A DNA stretch of 64,000 bases from Hyphomicrobiaceae bacterium (GTDB lineage: Bacteria > Pseudomonadota > Alphaproteobacteria > Rhizobiales > Hyphomicrobiaceae): contig JALHOW010000003.1 of assembly GCA_022842785.1 (NCBI GenBank), forward strand, positions 620,001-684,000, read 5' to 3'. A program made the translations under genes and the position numbers. This document shows positions 9,320 to 18,745 of the stretch, one piece after another (the first letter of the stretch is position 1; the number at the start of each line of letters is the position of its first letter). Under the pieces are notes generated by a model. That model had not been told where the DNA came from and searched no databases. It saw nothing but the letters and a program-made list of their open reading frames with translations.

Positions 9320-9398
9320 CGCGCCTTCGGCGCGACGAGGGCTAGCCCTCGCGCTCCCACCGGGAGGGACACCCTCCCGGACCCACCTGCTTTTATGG
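9320..9398 (+). repeat. multi-hairpin 3' element, family A copy 1
   Basis: Three hairpins in a row: CGCGCC/GGCGCG (9320-9334), CGAGGGC/GCCCTCG (9336-9351) and CCGGGAGGG/CCCTCCCGG with loop ACA (9360-9380). Then come ACCCACC and CTTTTATGG. It starts 23 nt after the stop of the DUF4139 gene and points the same way. Copies 2-4 are at 26523, 32899 and, reversed, 43971. Confidence 0.85.
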
Positions 9399-9504
9399 AC
9401 GGGCGCCCCGACCACGACCTGTCCGCATAACCGCCGCGGGCATAGCATCGCGGATTGGTTGCGAAGCACCCCTTCCCAACAGCCCGCGGCACCAAACAAG
9501 AAAA

Positions 9505-11337
9505 CTACGCCTTCTCCTTCTCCTTCACCTCGGTCGGCTCGGTGAAACCGCCTTCCGCGACGAGGCGCGCGAACCGCCCGCCCTGCTCGACGAGTTCACG
9601 GAACTTGCCGCGCTCGATGATGCGGCCGTGCTCAAGCACGAGGATCTTGTCGGCATTGGCGACCGTCGAGAGGCGGTGCGCGATGATGAAGGTCGTACGT
9701 CCCTGGCGAAGCGCGTCGAGCGCCCGCTTGATGCGCGCCTCGGTTTCCGCATCGAGCGCGCTCGTCGCCTCGTCGAGAATGAGGATCGGCGCATCCTTGA
9801 GAATAGCGCGCGCGATAGCCAAACGCTGGCGCTCGCCACCGGACAGCGCCGTACCGCGCTCGCCGATCAGGAAATCGTAGCCGCCCTGCTTGCGCATGAT
9901 GAAGTCGTGCGCGCCGGCAAGCTCCGCGGCGCGCTGCACTTCCTCGTCGCTCGCACCGGGTTTACCGATGCGGATGTTCTCCGCGATTGTTCGATTGAAG
10001 AGCCCTGCATCCTGGAAGACCACCGCCATCGACGATCTGAGCGATGCCAGCGTCACATCGCGGATATCGAGACCATCGACGGTGATGCGACCCACCTGCG
10101 GATCACGCAGGCGCTGGAGCAGTGCGAGAGCCGTGGTCTTGCCGGCGCCCGTATGTCCGACGAGCGCCACCGTCTCACCGGGAAGCGCCTCGAAATTCAT
10201 GTCGTCGCAGCCGATCGTGCCGTCCGGAAAGCGGAACGTGAGATCCTCGTAGCGTACATGGCCACGCGTGCCCTCTAGCGCACGCGCGCCGGGGCGGTCG
10301 AGCACTGGGCTCGTCGTATCGACCAGCTCGAAGTAGGCGTCGATCGCCGGCTTCTGCTGGAAGAGACCGAGAAAGAACTGCGAGAGCGCGTCGAGCTTGG
10401 TGATAAGCAGGTTCGCGAAGGCGACGAAGCTCACGACCTGTCCGACGCTCAGCTCGCCCCGCTGCACGAGGAGGGCACCGAGCGCGAAGATCGCCACCAT
10501 GGTGATGGTCGAAGCCGCGCGCGTGAGCACCATCACGGCCGCCCACCACGAGAGCACCGGATACTGCGCCGTAAGTAGGTCGCTCATGAGATTGCGGAGC
10601 GCCTTGGACTCCGCCTCGAAGCGCACATAGCTCTGCACGACCGTCACATTGCCGAGCACATCGCCGACACGGCCTGCAAGCTCGCGATGATAGCGCTCGA
10701 CCTCGCCCTGCTGATCGATCGTGCGCTTGAACACGAACATGTTGGCGACGAGATAGATCGCTCCAAGACCAAACAGCAGCGCCGCCATGCGCGCGTCGAT
10801 CGTCACAGCCGTCGGAATGAGCAGGGCAATCGAGACGAGCGCCGCGAGATGGTCGCGCATGAAGGCGAGCCAGAGCCCGAACAGGCAGTCCGTGCCTTGC
10901 TGGATGGCGCGGATGACGGCGCCGGAGCCTTTTCGCGCGTGATAGCTGATCGGCAGCGTGATGGCCTGATCGAACGCAGAGGCCATGGCGATCAGGCGGC
11001 GGCGATGCGCCAGCCGGTCGGCCGCAAGTGCGACGACGACGCTGGCCAGAATGCCGAAGAGGCCGAGCGCAGCCCAGAGCCCGATCAACGAGAAGGCGCC
11101 CGTGCCCTGCGATAGGGCATCGACGACGCGCCCCAACAGAATGGGCTCGGCAAGCAAAATGACACCGATCGCGACGTTGGCCGCGACAAGGCTCCCTGCG
11201 AGCCCCCGCTCCGGTGCGAGCAGGCCGAGCGCCCGCCGGTAGGTCGTCACCATGCTCACGCGCGGCGGGACCGCCGGTGCTTGTTCGCCACCGGGCGCGG
11301 ACGGCGCCCTTACGGATGTCTCGGTCGCTTCGCTCAT
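9505..11337 (-). CDS. ndvA: ABC exporter, fused permease and ATPase, NdvA/ChvA-like
   Basis: A 610-residue half-transporter: membrane domain at about residues 40-330, then an ATPase with Walker A 'GHTGAGKT' (394-401), signature 'LSGGE' (498-502), Walker B 'ILILDE' (518-523) and the H-loop 'AHRLS'. Overall similarity is to the exporters of cyclic beta-1,2-glucan (NdvA/ChvA). These move the osmoregulated periplasmic glucan across the inner membrane. The start at 11337 forms an ATGA overlap with the stop of the upstream oxidoreductase gene, which favours it over a longer frame. The glucan synthase gene (ndvB) is not in the window, so the substrate is inferred from family resemblance only. Confidence 0.78.
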   Translation of the reverse strand: MSEATETSVRAPSAPGGEQAPAVPPRVSMVTTYRRALGLLAPERGLAGSLVAANVAIGVILLAEPILLGRVVDALSQGTGAFSLIGLWAALGLFGILASVVVALAADRLAHRRRLIAMASAFDQAITLPISYHARKGSGAVIRAIQQGTDCLFGLWLAFMRDHLAALVSIALLIPTAVTIDARMAALLFGLGAIYLVANMFVFKRTIDQQGEVERYHRELAGRVGDVLGNVTVVQSYVRFEAESKALRNLMSDLLTAQYPVLSWWAAVMVLTRAASTITMVAIFALGALLVQRGELSVGQVVSFVAFANLLITKLDALSQFFLGLFQQKPAIDAYFELVDTTSPVLDRPGARALEGTRGHVRYEDLTFRFPDGTIGCDDMNFEALPGETVALVGHTGAGKTTALALLQRLRDPQVGRITVDGLDIRDVTLASLRSSMAVVFQDAGLFNRTIAENIRIGKPGASDEEVQRAAELAGAHDFIMRKQGGYDFLIGERGTALSGGERQRLAIARAILKDAPILILDEATSALDAETEARIKRALDALRQGRTTFIIAHRLSTVANADKILVLEHGRIIERGKFRELVEQGGRFARLVAEGGFTEPTEVKEKEKA

Positions 11338-12653
11338 GCCGGATTCCGCTTCGCGGTTGTCGTTTTGCCTTTGCGGTGTCGATGCGCCCGCTTGTCCTGC
11401 CACGTCAGCCAGGTGAACACACCCGGCATGAACCATGGCGTGCCGTTGTAGAAGGGCACGGCGGCAGGCGGACGCATGTCGAGGGCGGACGAGCCGGCGT
11501 CATCGCCCAACACCTGCCAGGCTGCTTTCTGCCCCGCCCAGCGCGCCCAAACTACACCCGAGCCGCAATAGCCCGCGGCATAGCGCATTCCCTGCCGCGA
11601 GAAGATGCGCGGAATCATATCGCGGTTCATGGCGACGTGCCCGAACCAGCTATGGGTCAGATCGACATCCTCGATTTCTGGGAAGATGTCGATGAGCGCA
11701 CGACGCAGGTGGTCCGTGGGCCATGTCGGATCGCCCGCTATGGTGCCATCGCGCCCGCCGAAGAGAATGCGACGGCCATCCGGCGAAGGGCGGTAGTAGT
11801 AGTGCAGCTTGCGCGTCTCGGAGAGCATCATGCGCTTTGGCATGAGCTGACGCATGAGATTATCCGAGAGCTGCGCCGTCGCGATGATGCGGCTCCTGAC
11901 CGGCACGAGGCGACGGCGCAGCCAGCGGTCCGAGCGATCCGTGTAACCGTTCGTACCTGTGATCACGTGACGGGCGCGGACGCGACCGCGCGACGTCTCG
12001 ACTTCATAGTCGAGACCGTCACTGCGGATGCCGAGGACGGCCGTCTCGCCGTGAACGATCGCGCCCGATGCGAGCGCGAGACGCAACATGCCCGCATGGA
12101 ACTTCGCAGGATGCAGGCCGCCGATGTCCATGCGCACGGAGCCGCCGTAATAGTAGTCAGTACCGAGGTAGTCGCGTTGTTTGGCACGCGGCACGGCATA
12201 GGCGGTGATGCCGGTCGTCGCCACAAGCATGTCGGCGTCGCGCGCAAGGCGCTCGTAGTCGCCGGAGGTCGAAGCTCCTGCGAAGCGCCCCGTGACGGAG
12301 AAATCGCAGTCGATGCCCTCCTGCGAGATGAATGTCGCGAGATCCTCGCGCGCCGCCTTGGCTTCGAGCAGCATCGCGCGCGCCGCAACCTCGCCGAACT
12401 TCTTCGAAAGCTCGTCGAACGACGGCCTGAGATTGCCGCTCGCGATACCGCCGTTCCTGGTGGAGGCACCCTCCCCCGGTCGCATCTTGTCGAAGACCTG
12501 GACGCTGCGCCCGGCGCGGGCGAGCGTTATGGCGGCGGACAGCCCCGTGTAGCCGGCGCCCACGATGACGACATCGCACTTCGAGCGCACGGGCTCGCGG
12601 GGAAGCGTCGCCGGAGGGGCGGCCTCCCACCAGTAGGGATCGGATCGGACCAT
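11334..12653 (-). CDS. FAD-dependent oxidoreductase, DAO family
   Basis: A 439-residue flavoprotein with the dinucleotide-binding motif 'VVIVGAGYTGLSAAITLA' near residue 29. A DAO-type C-terminal half includes 'GYCGSGVVWARWAGQKAAW'. Closest in character to gamma-glutamylputrescine or other amine oxidases (PuuB-like), which oxidise amines with release of H2O2. The substrate is not readable. Its stop overlaps the start of the downstream NdvA-like gene (ATGA, 11334-11337), so the two are co-translated, an unexpected partnership. Confidence 0.85.
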   Translation of the reverse strand: MVRSDPYWWEAAPPATLPREPVRSKCDVVIVGAGYTGLSAAITLARAGRSVQVFDKMRPGEGASTRNGGIASGNLRPSFDELSKKFGEVAARAMLLEAKAAREDLATFISQEGIDCDFSVTGRFAGASTSGDYERLARDADMLVATTGITAYAVPRAKQRDYLGTDYYYGGSVRMDIGGLHPAKFHAGMLRLALASGAIVHGETAVLGIRSDGLDYEVETSRGRVRARHVITGTNGYTDRSDRWLRRRLVPVRSRIIATAQLSDNLMRQLMPKRMMLSETRKLHYYYRPSPDGRRILFGGRDGTIAGDPTWPTDHLRRALIDIFPEIEDVDLTHSWFGHVAMNRDMIPRIFSRQGMRYAAGYCGSGVVWARWAGQKAAWQVLGDDAGSSALDMRPPAAVPFYNGTPWFMPGVFTWLTWQDKRAHRHRKGKTTTAKRNPA

Positions 12654-12741
12654 GGTGTGCTTCTAGGGATGTTTCAGGGGCTGCACAGGTTGTATCGAGC
12701 GCTCTGAGTCGGCAGAGCTTAGGCACTAGAACGCACGAAAA

Positions 12742-12779
12742 CGCAAAATGATTGACCGCATTAAGTCAATCACTTTGCG
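12742..12779 (-). terminator. inverted repeat between metallo-hydrolase and oxidoreductase genes
   Basis: A 15-bp stem with one mismatch (12742-12756 with 12765-12779, 8-nt loop). Read on the minus strand it comes after the stop of the gene at 12829 and is followed by TTTT, which fits a rho-independent terminator or attenuator ahead of the gene at 12653. Confidence 0.55.
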
Positions 12780-12828
12780 CTTGTCCTGACGTGTCGCCGC
12801 AGGGCTCTCCCCTGCCGATCCGGTCGCC

Positions 12829-13812
12829 CTACAGGTTGAACTGGTAGCTCGCCGGCACCCAGCGGTAGCTCGTCCCCGTCTTCTCGACCCAGCCGACCGA
12901 GGGGAACGGCATATGGAAGCCGACCACGGGAATTTTGTCCGCCGAGACCATGTCGAAGGTCCGGCGGCGGTTGGCAACAGCCGCTTCCTTGTCCTGATCG
13001 AAGCTGACGTGCCAATCGGGCTGCTGAATGGACATGACATAGTGATTGGCGGTATCGGCCCAATTGAGCAGCTGCTGGCCTTCGCTCTCGATCCGGAAGG
13101 CGAGCATGCCCGGCGAGTGGCCGAATGCAGCCTGCGCGCGAATTCCGGCGACCACGTCGGTCCCGTCCTTGATCATCGTGAACTTCTCGGCCAGCGGAGC
13201 CACCTGCTGCATGAACAGATCGCGGTTCGGCTTGCGCGCATCGGGGATGTTCTCGCCCTTGTGCCAGAAGTCGAACTCGCGGTCGCAGATCACGTAGCGG
13301 GCATTGGGGTATACCGGCTTCCCGTCTGCGATGAGCCCGCCCATGTGATCGGGATGGGCGTGCGTGATGACGACGATATCGACCTGATCGGGCTTGTAGC
13401 CGGCCGTCTGCATCAGATCGGGGAGATGCCCGGCCGTCTTCATGCGGATCTTGCCGTTGCCCGCGTCGAACAGCACGAGCTCCTTGCCCGTGTTGACGAG
13501 CGTGTTCACGTAGGGGTTCTCGATCCGCGTCGGCGGCAGACCTTGCGACTTGGCATACTCCTGGACAACCTCGGCCGGCTGGTTGTTCCCGAATGTCGGA
13601 TGGGGACCATTCCCCTGCACGAAGCCATCGAGAATGTTCGTCACCTCGAATGCGCCGAGCTTGAAGCGATAGATCGAGGGGCGAGATACGCCGAGCATCG
13701 GGGCTGCGGCCTGTGCCATCTGCGGAACTCCACTGCCGAGGGCGCCAAGCGCTGCTGCGCCACCGGCGAGCATCAGCGCGTCGCGGCGCGTGACCGAACG
13801 ATCGTTCGTCAT
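12829..13812 (-). CDS. exported MBL-fold metallo-hydrolase
   Basis: A 327-residue protein. A twin-arginine signal ('SVTRRDALMLAGG' at residues 6-18) predicts export of the folded protein by Tat. The body is a metallo-beta-lactamase fold with the zinc motif 'THAHPDHMGG' and later conserved His and Asp residues ('GHSPGM', 'WADTANH'). The ATG at 13812 has AGGA 3-7 nt upstream and sits right before the signal; a longer frame runs back into a tandem repeat and is not credible. Substrate unknown. It is divergent from coxSLM, with 468 bp between the starts. Confidence 0.86.
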   Translation of the reverse strand: MTNDRSVTRRDALMLAGGAAALGALGSGVPQMAQAAAPMLGVSRPSIYRFKLGAFEVTNILDGFVQGNGPHPTFGNNQPAEVVQEYAKSQGLPPTRIENPYVNTLVNTGKELVLFDAGNGKIRMKTAGHLPDLMQTAGYKPDQVDIVVITHAHPDHMGGLIADGKPVYPNARYVICDREFDFWHKGENIPDARKPNRDLFMQQVAPLAEKFTMIKDGTDVVAGIRAQAAFGHSPGMLAFRIESEGQQLLNWADTANHYVMSIQQPDWHVSFDQDKEAAVANRRRTFDMVSADKIPVVGFHMPFPSVGWVEKTGTSYRWVPASYQFNL

Positions 13813-14280
13813 GTTTCCTGTTCCTCCCACTATATTTGCGTGCGTCGCTCTGCGAGCCGATTCAAGGCGCCCCGTGGCGGCACGACAGCCATTGCTGCAA
13901 ACTGAGCTTAGCCATCTTGTCGGGACAATTCGATGACTCGCGTTCTTCCGCAATGGACTTGCGGCTTGAACAATCCGTGAGATTGGCCGTGAGATTGGCC
14001 GTGAGGTTGGCCGTGAGGTTGGCCGCACTGCAGCAAACCCCGCCGGCTCTCGGCGACAGCGCCGCTAGCCTTTGCAGCGGCTTGACGGCCTCAATGCGAC
14101 GGCGCAGGATCAATCTATATACTAGCGCGTAGTTTCATAGGCTTGCTCCGGCGCCCCGACGAGGAGGGCCGCACACGCCGCATCGCCAGGGGGAAATTAA
14201 GTCCCGCACGCCCACTCGACACGCTCAGCGCACGAATGCGCCAAGCGTACAATCAAGAACACCGAACCGGAGGACGCCGA
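13813..14280. other. 468-bp divergent intergenic region before coxS
   Basis: Holds the leaders of the MBL-fold gene (left) and coxS (right). It contains the tandem 12-bp repeat at 13977-14024 and, near coxS, a locally AT-rich stretch (about 14110-14130) that could be a promoter. No gene seen. Confidence 0.6.
13977..14024 (+). repeat. four tandem copies of a 12-bp unit
   Basis: Units GTGAGATTGGCC (twice) and GTGAGGTTGGCC (twice) lie head to tail. The two halves differ by a single base. The array lies between the divergent MBL-fold and coxS genes; 12 bp is not a CRISPR-like unit. Confidence 0.95.
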
Positions 14281-14769
14281 ATGACAAAACTCTCGCTGAC
14301 CATCAACGGTCGCCGGGTTAGCGCGGACATAGATTCGCGCACCCTGCTCGTCGATTTCCTGCGCAACAACCAGCGTCTGACGGGCACGCACGTGGGCTGC
14401 GACACCAGCCAGTGCGGCGCTTGCACGGTTCATCTCGATGGTCGCTCGGTCAAATCCTGCGCCGTGCTTGCTGCCTCATGTGAAGGCGCCGACGTGATGA
14501 CGATCGAAGGTCTCGCCGACGGCACGACGCTGCATCCCATGCAGGCGGCCTTCCGCGAGCATCATGCACTGCAGTGCGGCTTCTGTACGCCCGGCATGAT
14601 CATGGCCGGCGTCGACATCGTGAACCGCAATGGTTCGCAGGTCGACGAGGCGACGATCCGCAAAGAGCTCGAGGGCAACATCTGTCGCTGTACCGGCTAT
14701 CACAACATCGTCCGCGCGATCGAAAGCGGTGCCGCCGCCATGGCAGGTACGAAGATCGCCGCCGAATAG
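14281..14769 (+). CDS. coxS: aerobic CO dehydrogenase family, small [2Fe-2S] subunit
   Basis: A 162-residue protein with the plant-ferredoxin cluster '[12 protein letters not shown]' plus a further Cys, then the C-terminal [2Fe-2S] motif 'CGFCTPGM' with 'CRCTGY'. It passes electrons from the molybdenum centre to the FAD subunit. The ATG at 14281 follows GGAGG at a 7-nt spacing and gives the normal family length. It is the first gene of coxS-coxL-coxM, the order typical of form II clusters. Confidence 0.93.
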   Translation: MTKLSLTINGRRVSADIDSRTLLVDFLRNNQRLTGTHVGCDTSQCGACTVHLDGRSVKSCAVLAASCEGADVMTIEGLADGTTLHPMQAAFREHHALQCGFCTPGMIMAGVDIVNRNGSQVDEATIRKELEGNICRCTGYHNIVRAIESGAAAMAGTKIAAE

Positions 14770-14796
14770 CGTGACAGCCGGACAGGAGATATTCCC

Positions 14797-17163
14797 ATGA
14801 CAGATCAGGGCATTGGCGCGTCAGTCAAGCGCGTGGAAGACTTGCGTTTCATCACTGGCAAGGGCCAGTACGTCGACGACATCAATCGGCACGGACAGAC
14901 CTATGCGGTCTTCGCCCGCTCGCCAGTGGCGCACGCGACGATCAAAAACATCGACGTCAGCGAGGCGCTGGCATCACCTGGCGTCCTCGGTGTTTACACG
15001 GGCGCGGATCTCGCGGCCGACAAGATCGGTGGCCTCATCTGCGGCTGGATGATCCACTCCAAGGACGGCTCGCCCATGAAGGCGGGCGCACACCCCGCTC
15101 TGGCGCAGGGCAAGGTCAGATACGTCGGTGACCACGTCGCCGTCGTCATCGCCGAAACGCTCGACCAAGCCAAGGATGCCGCCGGCCTCATTCAGGTCGA
15201 CTATGGCGAGCTTCCGGCCGTCGTCGATGTCGGAAGCGCGCAGGCTGCCGGCAAGGCGCAGATCCACGACGAGGCGCCGAACAACACGGTCTATCAGTGG
15301 CACCTCGGCGATAAGGACGCGACCGACGCCGCCTTCGCCAAGGCCGCGCATGTGACGAAGCTCGACATCGTCAACAATCGCCTCGTGCCGAACGCCATGG
15401 AGCCGCGTGCCGCGATCGGCGACTTCGATCCTGGCCAGGACCAGTTCACGCTCTACACGACGAGCCAGAATCCGCACGTTGCACGCCTCGTCCTGTCCGC
15501 CTTCATCGGCATCGCGCCCGAGCACAAGCTCCGCGTGATCGCGCCGGACGTCGGTGGCGGCTTCGGCTCGAAGATCTTCATCTATGCCGAGGAGACCGTC
15601 TGCATCTGGGCCTCCAAGAAAGTCGGCCGCCCCGTGAAGTGGGTCGCCGAGCGTACGGAAGCCTTCCTCGCCGACGCGCACGGTCGTGACCACGTCACGA
15701 CGGCGGAACTAGCATTGGATGCGAGCGGCAAGATCCTGGCGCTGCGGGCGAATACGAAGGCCAATCTCGGGGCCTATCTCTCGACGTTCGCCTCGTCCGT
15801 GCCGACCTACCTCTACGCACCGCTGCTTTCGGGCCAGTACGACATCCCGGCCATCTACTGCGAGGTCGACGGCGTCTACACGACCACGACACCCGTCGAT
15901 GCCTATCGCGGTGCCGGCCGTCCCGAGGCGACGTTTGTCGTCGAGAGGCTTCTGGAAGTCGCTGCACGTCAGACAGGCCGCGATCCGGCCGAGTTCCGCC
16001 GGCAGAACTTCATAAAATCCTTCCCGCATCAGACGCCGGTGATCATGGCCTATGACGCCGGCGACTATGCCGCCTCCCTCGACAAGGCACTGGAGATGGC
16101 GGACTACAAAGGGCTTGCGGCCCGCAAGGCCGAAAGCGCCAGAAAGGGCAAGCTGCGCGGGCTTGGCTTCTCGGCCTACATCGAGGCTTGCGGCATCGCG
16201 CCCTCGCGCGCGGTCGGCTCGCTCGGCGCCGGCGTCGGCTTGTGGGAAAGCGCGGAGATCCGCGTGAACCCGGTCGGCACCATCGAGGTGCTCACCGGCT
16301 CGCACAGTCACGGCCAGGGCCACGAGACCACGTTCGCCCAGGTCATTTCGTCGAAACTCGGCGTGCCCATCGAACAGGTCTCGATCGTCCACGGCGATAC
16401 CGACAAGGTGCAGATGGGCATGGGCACGTATGGCTCGCGCTCTGGTGCCGTCGGCGCATCGGCCATCGTCAAGGCGGCCGAGAAGATTGTCGCCAAGGGC
16501 AAGCGCGTCGCTGCCGCCTGCATGGAAGTACCGGAGGACAGCGTCGACTTCGAGAACGGCGAATTCCTCGGCCGCGGCACCAACAAGAAGATGACCTTCG
16601 GCGAAGTCGCACTGCAGGCCTACGTGGCCCACAAGTTCGATCCGGAATTGATCGAGCCGGGGCTCAAGGAAGGCTCGTTCTACGATCCGAAGAACTTCAC
16701 GTTCCCCTCGGGTGTGCACATTGCGGAAGTAGAGATCGATCCCGAAACCGGCCACACCAGGATCGACCGCTGGACCGCCGTCGACGACTTCGGAATTCTC
16801 ATCAACCCGATGATCGTCGAAGGCCAGGTGCATGGCGGCATCGCCCAGGGTGTCGGGCAGGCCATGCTCGAGCACACGGTGTACGACGAGAACGGCCAGC
16901 TCATCACCGGCAGCTTCATGGACTACGCCATGCCGCGCGCCGATGACGTGCCGTCCTACAACGTCTCGATGACGACGACACCGTGCCCGTCGAACCCACT
17001 CGGCGTGAAAGGCTGCGGCGAGGCAGGCGCGATCGCCGCGCCTCCGGCACTCATCAACGCCATCACCGATGCGCTCGGGCATGAAGAAATCGCGATGCCG
17101 GCAACACCGCAGGCTGTTTGGCGTGCGGCCCAGAAGTCGGTGCGCAAGCAGGCGGCGGAATAA
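14797..17163 (+). CDS. coxL: xanthine oxidase/CO dehydrogenase family large Mo subunit, form II
   Basis: A 788-residue molybdopterin cytosine dinucleotide subunit. The active-site loop reads AYRGAGR (residues 369-375), the form II signature; genuine CO dehydrogenases (form I) have AYRCSFR with the Cu-binding Cys. The C-terminal '[11 protein letters not shown]' carries the conserved catalytic Glu. Form II enzymes are hydroxylases of uncertain substrate, and CO oxidation by them is disputed. It lies 27 bp after coxS and 11 bp before coxM. No maturation genes (coxD, E, F, G) adjoin it. Confidence 0.92.
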   Translation: MTDQGIGASVKRVEDLRFITGKGQYVDDINRHGQTYAVFARSPVAHATIKNIDVSEALASPGVLGVYTGADLAADKIGGLICGWMIHSKDGSPMKAGAHPALAQGKVRYVGDHVAVVIAETLDQAKDAAGLIQVDYGELPAVVDVGSAQAAGKAQIHDEAPNNTVYQWHLGDKDATDAAFAKAAHVTKLDIVNNRLVPNAMEPRAAIGDFDPGQDQFTLYTTSQNPHVARLVLSAFIGIAPEHKLRVIAPDVGGGFGSKIFIYAEETVCIWASKKVGRPVKWVAERTEAFLADAHGRDHVTTAELALDASGKILALRANTKANLGAYLSTFASSVPTYLYAPLLSGQYDIPAIYCEVDGVYTTTTPVDAYRGAGRPEATFVVERLLEVAARQTGRDPAEFRRQNFIKSFPHQTPVIMAYDAGDYAASLDKALEMADYKGLAARKAESARKGKLRGLGFSAYIEACGIAPSRAVGSLGAGVGLWESAEIRVNPVGTIEVLTGSHSHGQGHETTFAQVISSKLGVPIEQVSIVHGDTDKVQMGMGTYGSRSGAVGASAIVKAAEKIVAKGKRVAAACMEVPEDSVDFENGEFLGRGTNKKMTFGEVALQAYVAHKFDPELIEPGLKEGSFYDPKNFTFPSGVHIAEVEIDPETGHTRIDRWTAVDDFGILINPMIVEGQVHGGIAQGVGQAMLEHTVYDENGQLITGSFMDYAMPRADDVPSYNVSMTTTPCPSNPLGVKGCGEAGAIAAPPALINAITDALGHEEIAMPATPQAVWRAAQKSVRKQAAE

Positions 17164-17174
17164 GGGAGGATACC

Positions 17175-17966
17175 ATGCAAGCGTTCGACTATCGCCGCCC
17201 GGGCACGATCAACGAGGCGGATCTCGCACTCAAGGCTGCACCCGGCGCCAGGCTCCTGGCCGGTGGCCAGACCCTGCTGCCGACCATGAAGCTGCGCCTC
17301 GCGACGCCGGATACGGTCATCGACCTTTCCGCCATCGCGTCGCTCAAGGGCATTGCCCGCAAGGATGGCGGCCTCGCCATCGGCGCCATGACCACGCACG
17401 CGGCGGTCGCGGAATCGGCCGACGTGAAGGGGGCAATTCCCGGCCTCGCCAAGCTCGCGGGCGGCATCGGCGATCCGCAGGTCCGCCATCGCGGCACGAT
17501 CGGTGGCTCCGTCGCCAACAACGATCCCGCAGCTGACTACCCTGCCGCGGTGCTCGCCCTCGGCGCGACACTCAACACGTCGAAGCGCACGATCACGGCG
17601 GATGACTTCTTCCAAGGCCTGTTCGCGACAGCCCTGGAGGAGAACGAGATCCTTACCGAGATCGCGTTCCCGGTCCCGCAGAGCTTCGCCTATGCGAAAT
17701 TCGACCAGCCGGCGTCGCGCTTCGCGCTCGTCGGCGTTGCGGTGGCGCGCACATCAGGTGGCGTGCGCGTTGCCGTGACGGGCGCCGGACAGGGCGGCGT
17801 GTTCCGTTGGACGGATGCGGAGAAGGCGCTCTCGGCAAACTTCTCGGCCGCGGCGCTCGACGGTCTCAAGCTCGATGCCTCGAATGTGCTGTCGGACGTG
17901 CACGGCAATGCCGACTATCGCGCGCACCTCGTCGGCATCATGGCACGCCGGGCGGTGGCGGGCTGA
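17175..17966 (+). CDS. coxM: CO dehydrogenase family FAD-binding subunit
   Basis: A 263-residue flavoprotein of the xanthine-dehydrogenase medium-subunit family. The FAD-contact motif 'LLAGGQTLLP' is near residue 31, followed by 'IGDPQVRHRGTIGGSVANND' around residue 97-116. It takes electrons from CoxS. The ATG at 17175 follows GGGAGG at 5 nt, which fixes the start. It is the last gene of the cox cluster; the gene beyond the hairpin at 17997 runs the other way. Confidence 0.92.
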   Translation: MQAFDYRRPGTINEADLALKAAPGARLLAGGQTLLPTMKLRLATPDTVIDLSAIASLKGIARKDGGLAIGAMTTHAAVAESADVKGAIPGLAKLAGGIGDPQVRHRGTIGGSVANNDPAADYPAAVLALGATLNTSKRTITADDFFQGLFATALEENEILTEIAFPVPQSFAYAKFDQPASRFALVGVAVARTSGGVRVAVTGAGQGGVFRWTDAEKALSANFSAAALDGLKLDASNVLSDVHGNADYRAHLVGIMARRAVAG

Positions 17967-17996
17967 AGTCGAGCGGGCCGCGCTTTTTCTTTCCCT

Positions 17997-18016
17997 TCTC
18001 CCCGCACGCGGGGAGA
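17997..18016 (+). terminator. hairpin after coxM
   Basis: TCTCCCCGC and GCGGGGAGA pair perfectly around a 2-nt gap. A T-rich stretch lies before rather than after it on the plus strand, so it is not a canonical terminator. Its position at the end of the cox cluster fits a 3'-end or transcript-stability role. Confidence 0.4.
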
Positions 18017-18082
18017 GGGGACATGAGCGCGCATGGCGGCCGCAGGCATACCGCCACGCTGGAGGGCGATAGCACCTCTTCC

Positions 18083-18120
18083 TGAGCGCGCGACTGCGCG
18101 CCGGCCGGTAGGCCGTCCTT
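18083..18120 (-). repeat. 38-nt 3' element, family B copy 1
   Basis: On the minus strand it starts 4 nt after the phasin stop. It contains GGCC-TACC-GGCC and a GCGCG/CGCGC hairpin. It matches the element at 26680-26717 at 35 of 38 positions, in the same relation to the gene just ended. Confidence 0.8.
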
Positions 18121-18124
18121 CAAA

Positions 18125-18574
18125 TCAAGCAGCCCGATCTTTCTCGTCACGCGGGCGCGTGAACTCTGCAGGCAACTGCCAGGCCGGGAAGCCGAAGACG
18201 TTCGGGAAGGTGAGCATATCCCGCTCCCGCGCCGGGACCTTGCCCTCCGGCGACGCAATCACATCACCGTCGAATGCCTGCAACGCCGTCGCCATGCGCT
18301 GTGCGTAGTCCGCATAGTCGCGAACCATGGTCTGCCAGAACCGCGCCTGCACGGCGAACAGATCCTGTGGCCCCCGGCACTGGGCCATCTCGCTCGGAAT
18401 GTCGAGATAGGCCTTCGCCCGCCGCCCCGCGAGCGAGGCAAACTGCATATTGGCGCACGCAGCACACTTCATGATCGGCGCAACGGCCTTGGCCGCTTGC
18501 TCGGTAGAGGCAACCAGCCTCTGGAACGGCTCGTTCTCGGACCGTCCTGGCTGTTGCTGCTTCGGATTGGTCAT
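18125..18574 (-). CDS. phasin family protein
   Basis: A 149-residue, mostly helical protein with the phasin pattern: repeated Ala/Gln-rich helices and the stretch 'AYLDIPSEMAQCRGPQDLFA' followed by aromatic residues ('ARFWQTMVRDYADYAQRM'). Phasins coat polyhydroxyalkanoate granules in the cytoplasm and control granule number. The start at 18574 was chosen because a long Gln/Asn/Pro-rich N-terminus follows and upstream residues look non-coding. No PHA synthase lies in the window, so granule binding is a family-level inference. Confidence 0.75.
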   Translation of the reverse strand: MTNPKQQQPGRSENEPFQRLVASTEQAAKAVAPIMKCAACANMQFASLAGRRAKAYLDIPSEMAQCRGPQDLFAVQARFWQTMVRDYADYAQRMATALQAFDGDVIASPEGKVPARERDMLTFPNVFGFPAWQLPAEFTRPRDEKDRAA

Positions 18575-18745
18575 GACGCCGCACTCCTCATTGGCCCCGA
18601 CGCCATGCAGCGCCGGCGCCGGCCCCCGCATGGAACCAGCGTTAATCATGATATACCAGAGCCGGCAATTGCGCATTGATCATGCGCAAACGCCAGTTTT
18701 TGGTTATGAATGAGGAGCTTAGCTGCTAGTGGATGAGACTGCGTG

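Noticed and set aside
11214-12707. Forward frame of 497 codons
   Set aside because: Antisense to the FAD oxidoreductase, whose dinucleotide motif and ATGA coupling are clear.
13977-14024. Tandem units considered as a CRISPR array
   Set aside because: Units are 12 bp, directly abutting, without spacers, and no cas genes are nearby.
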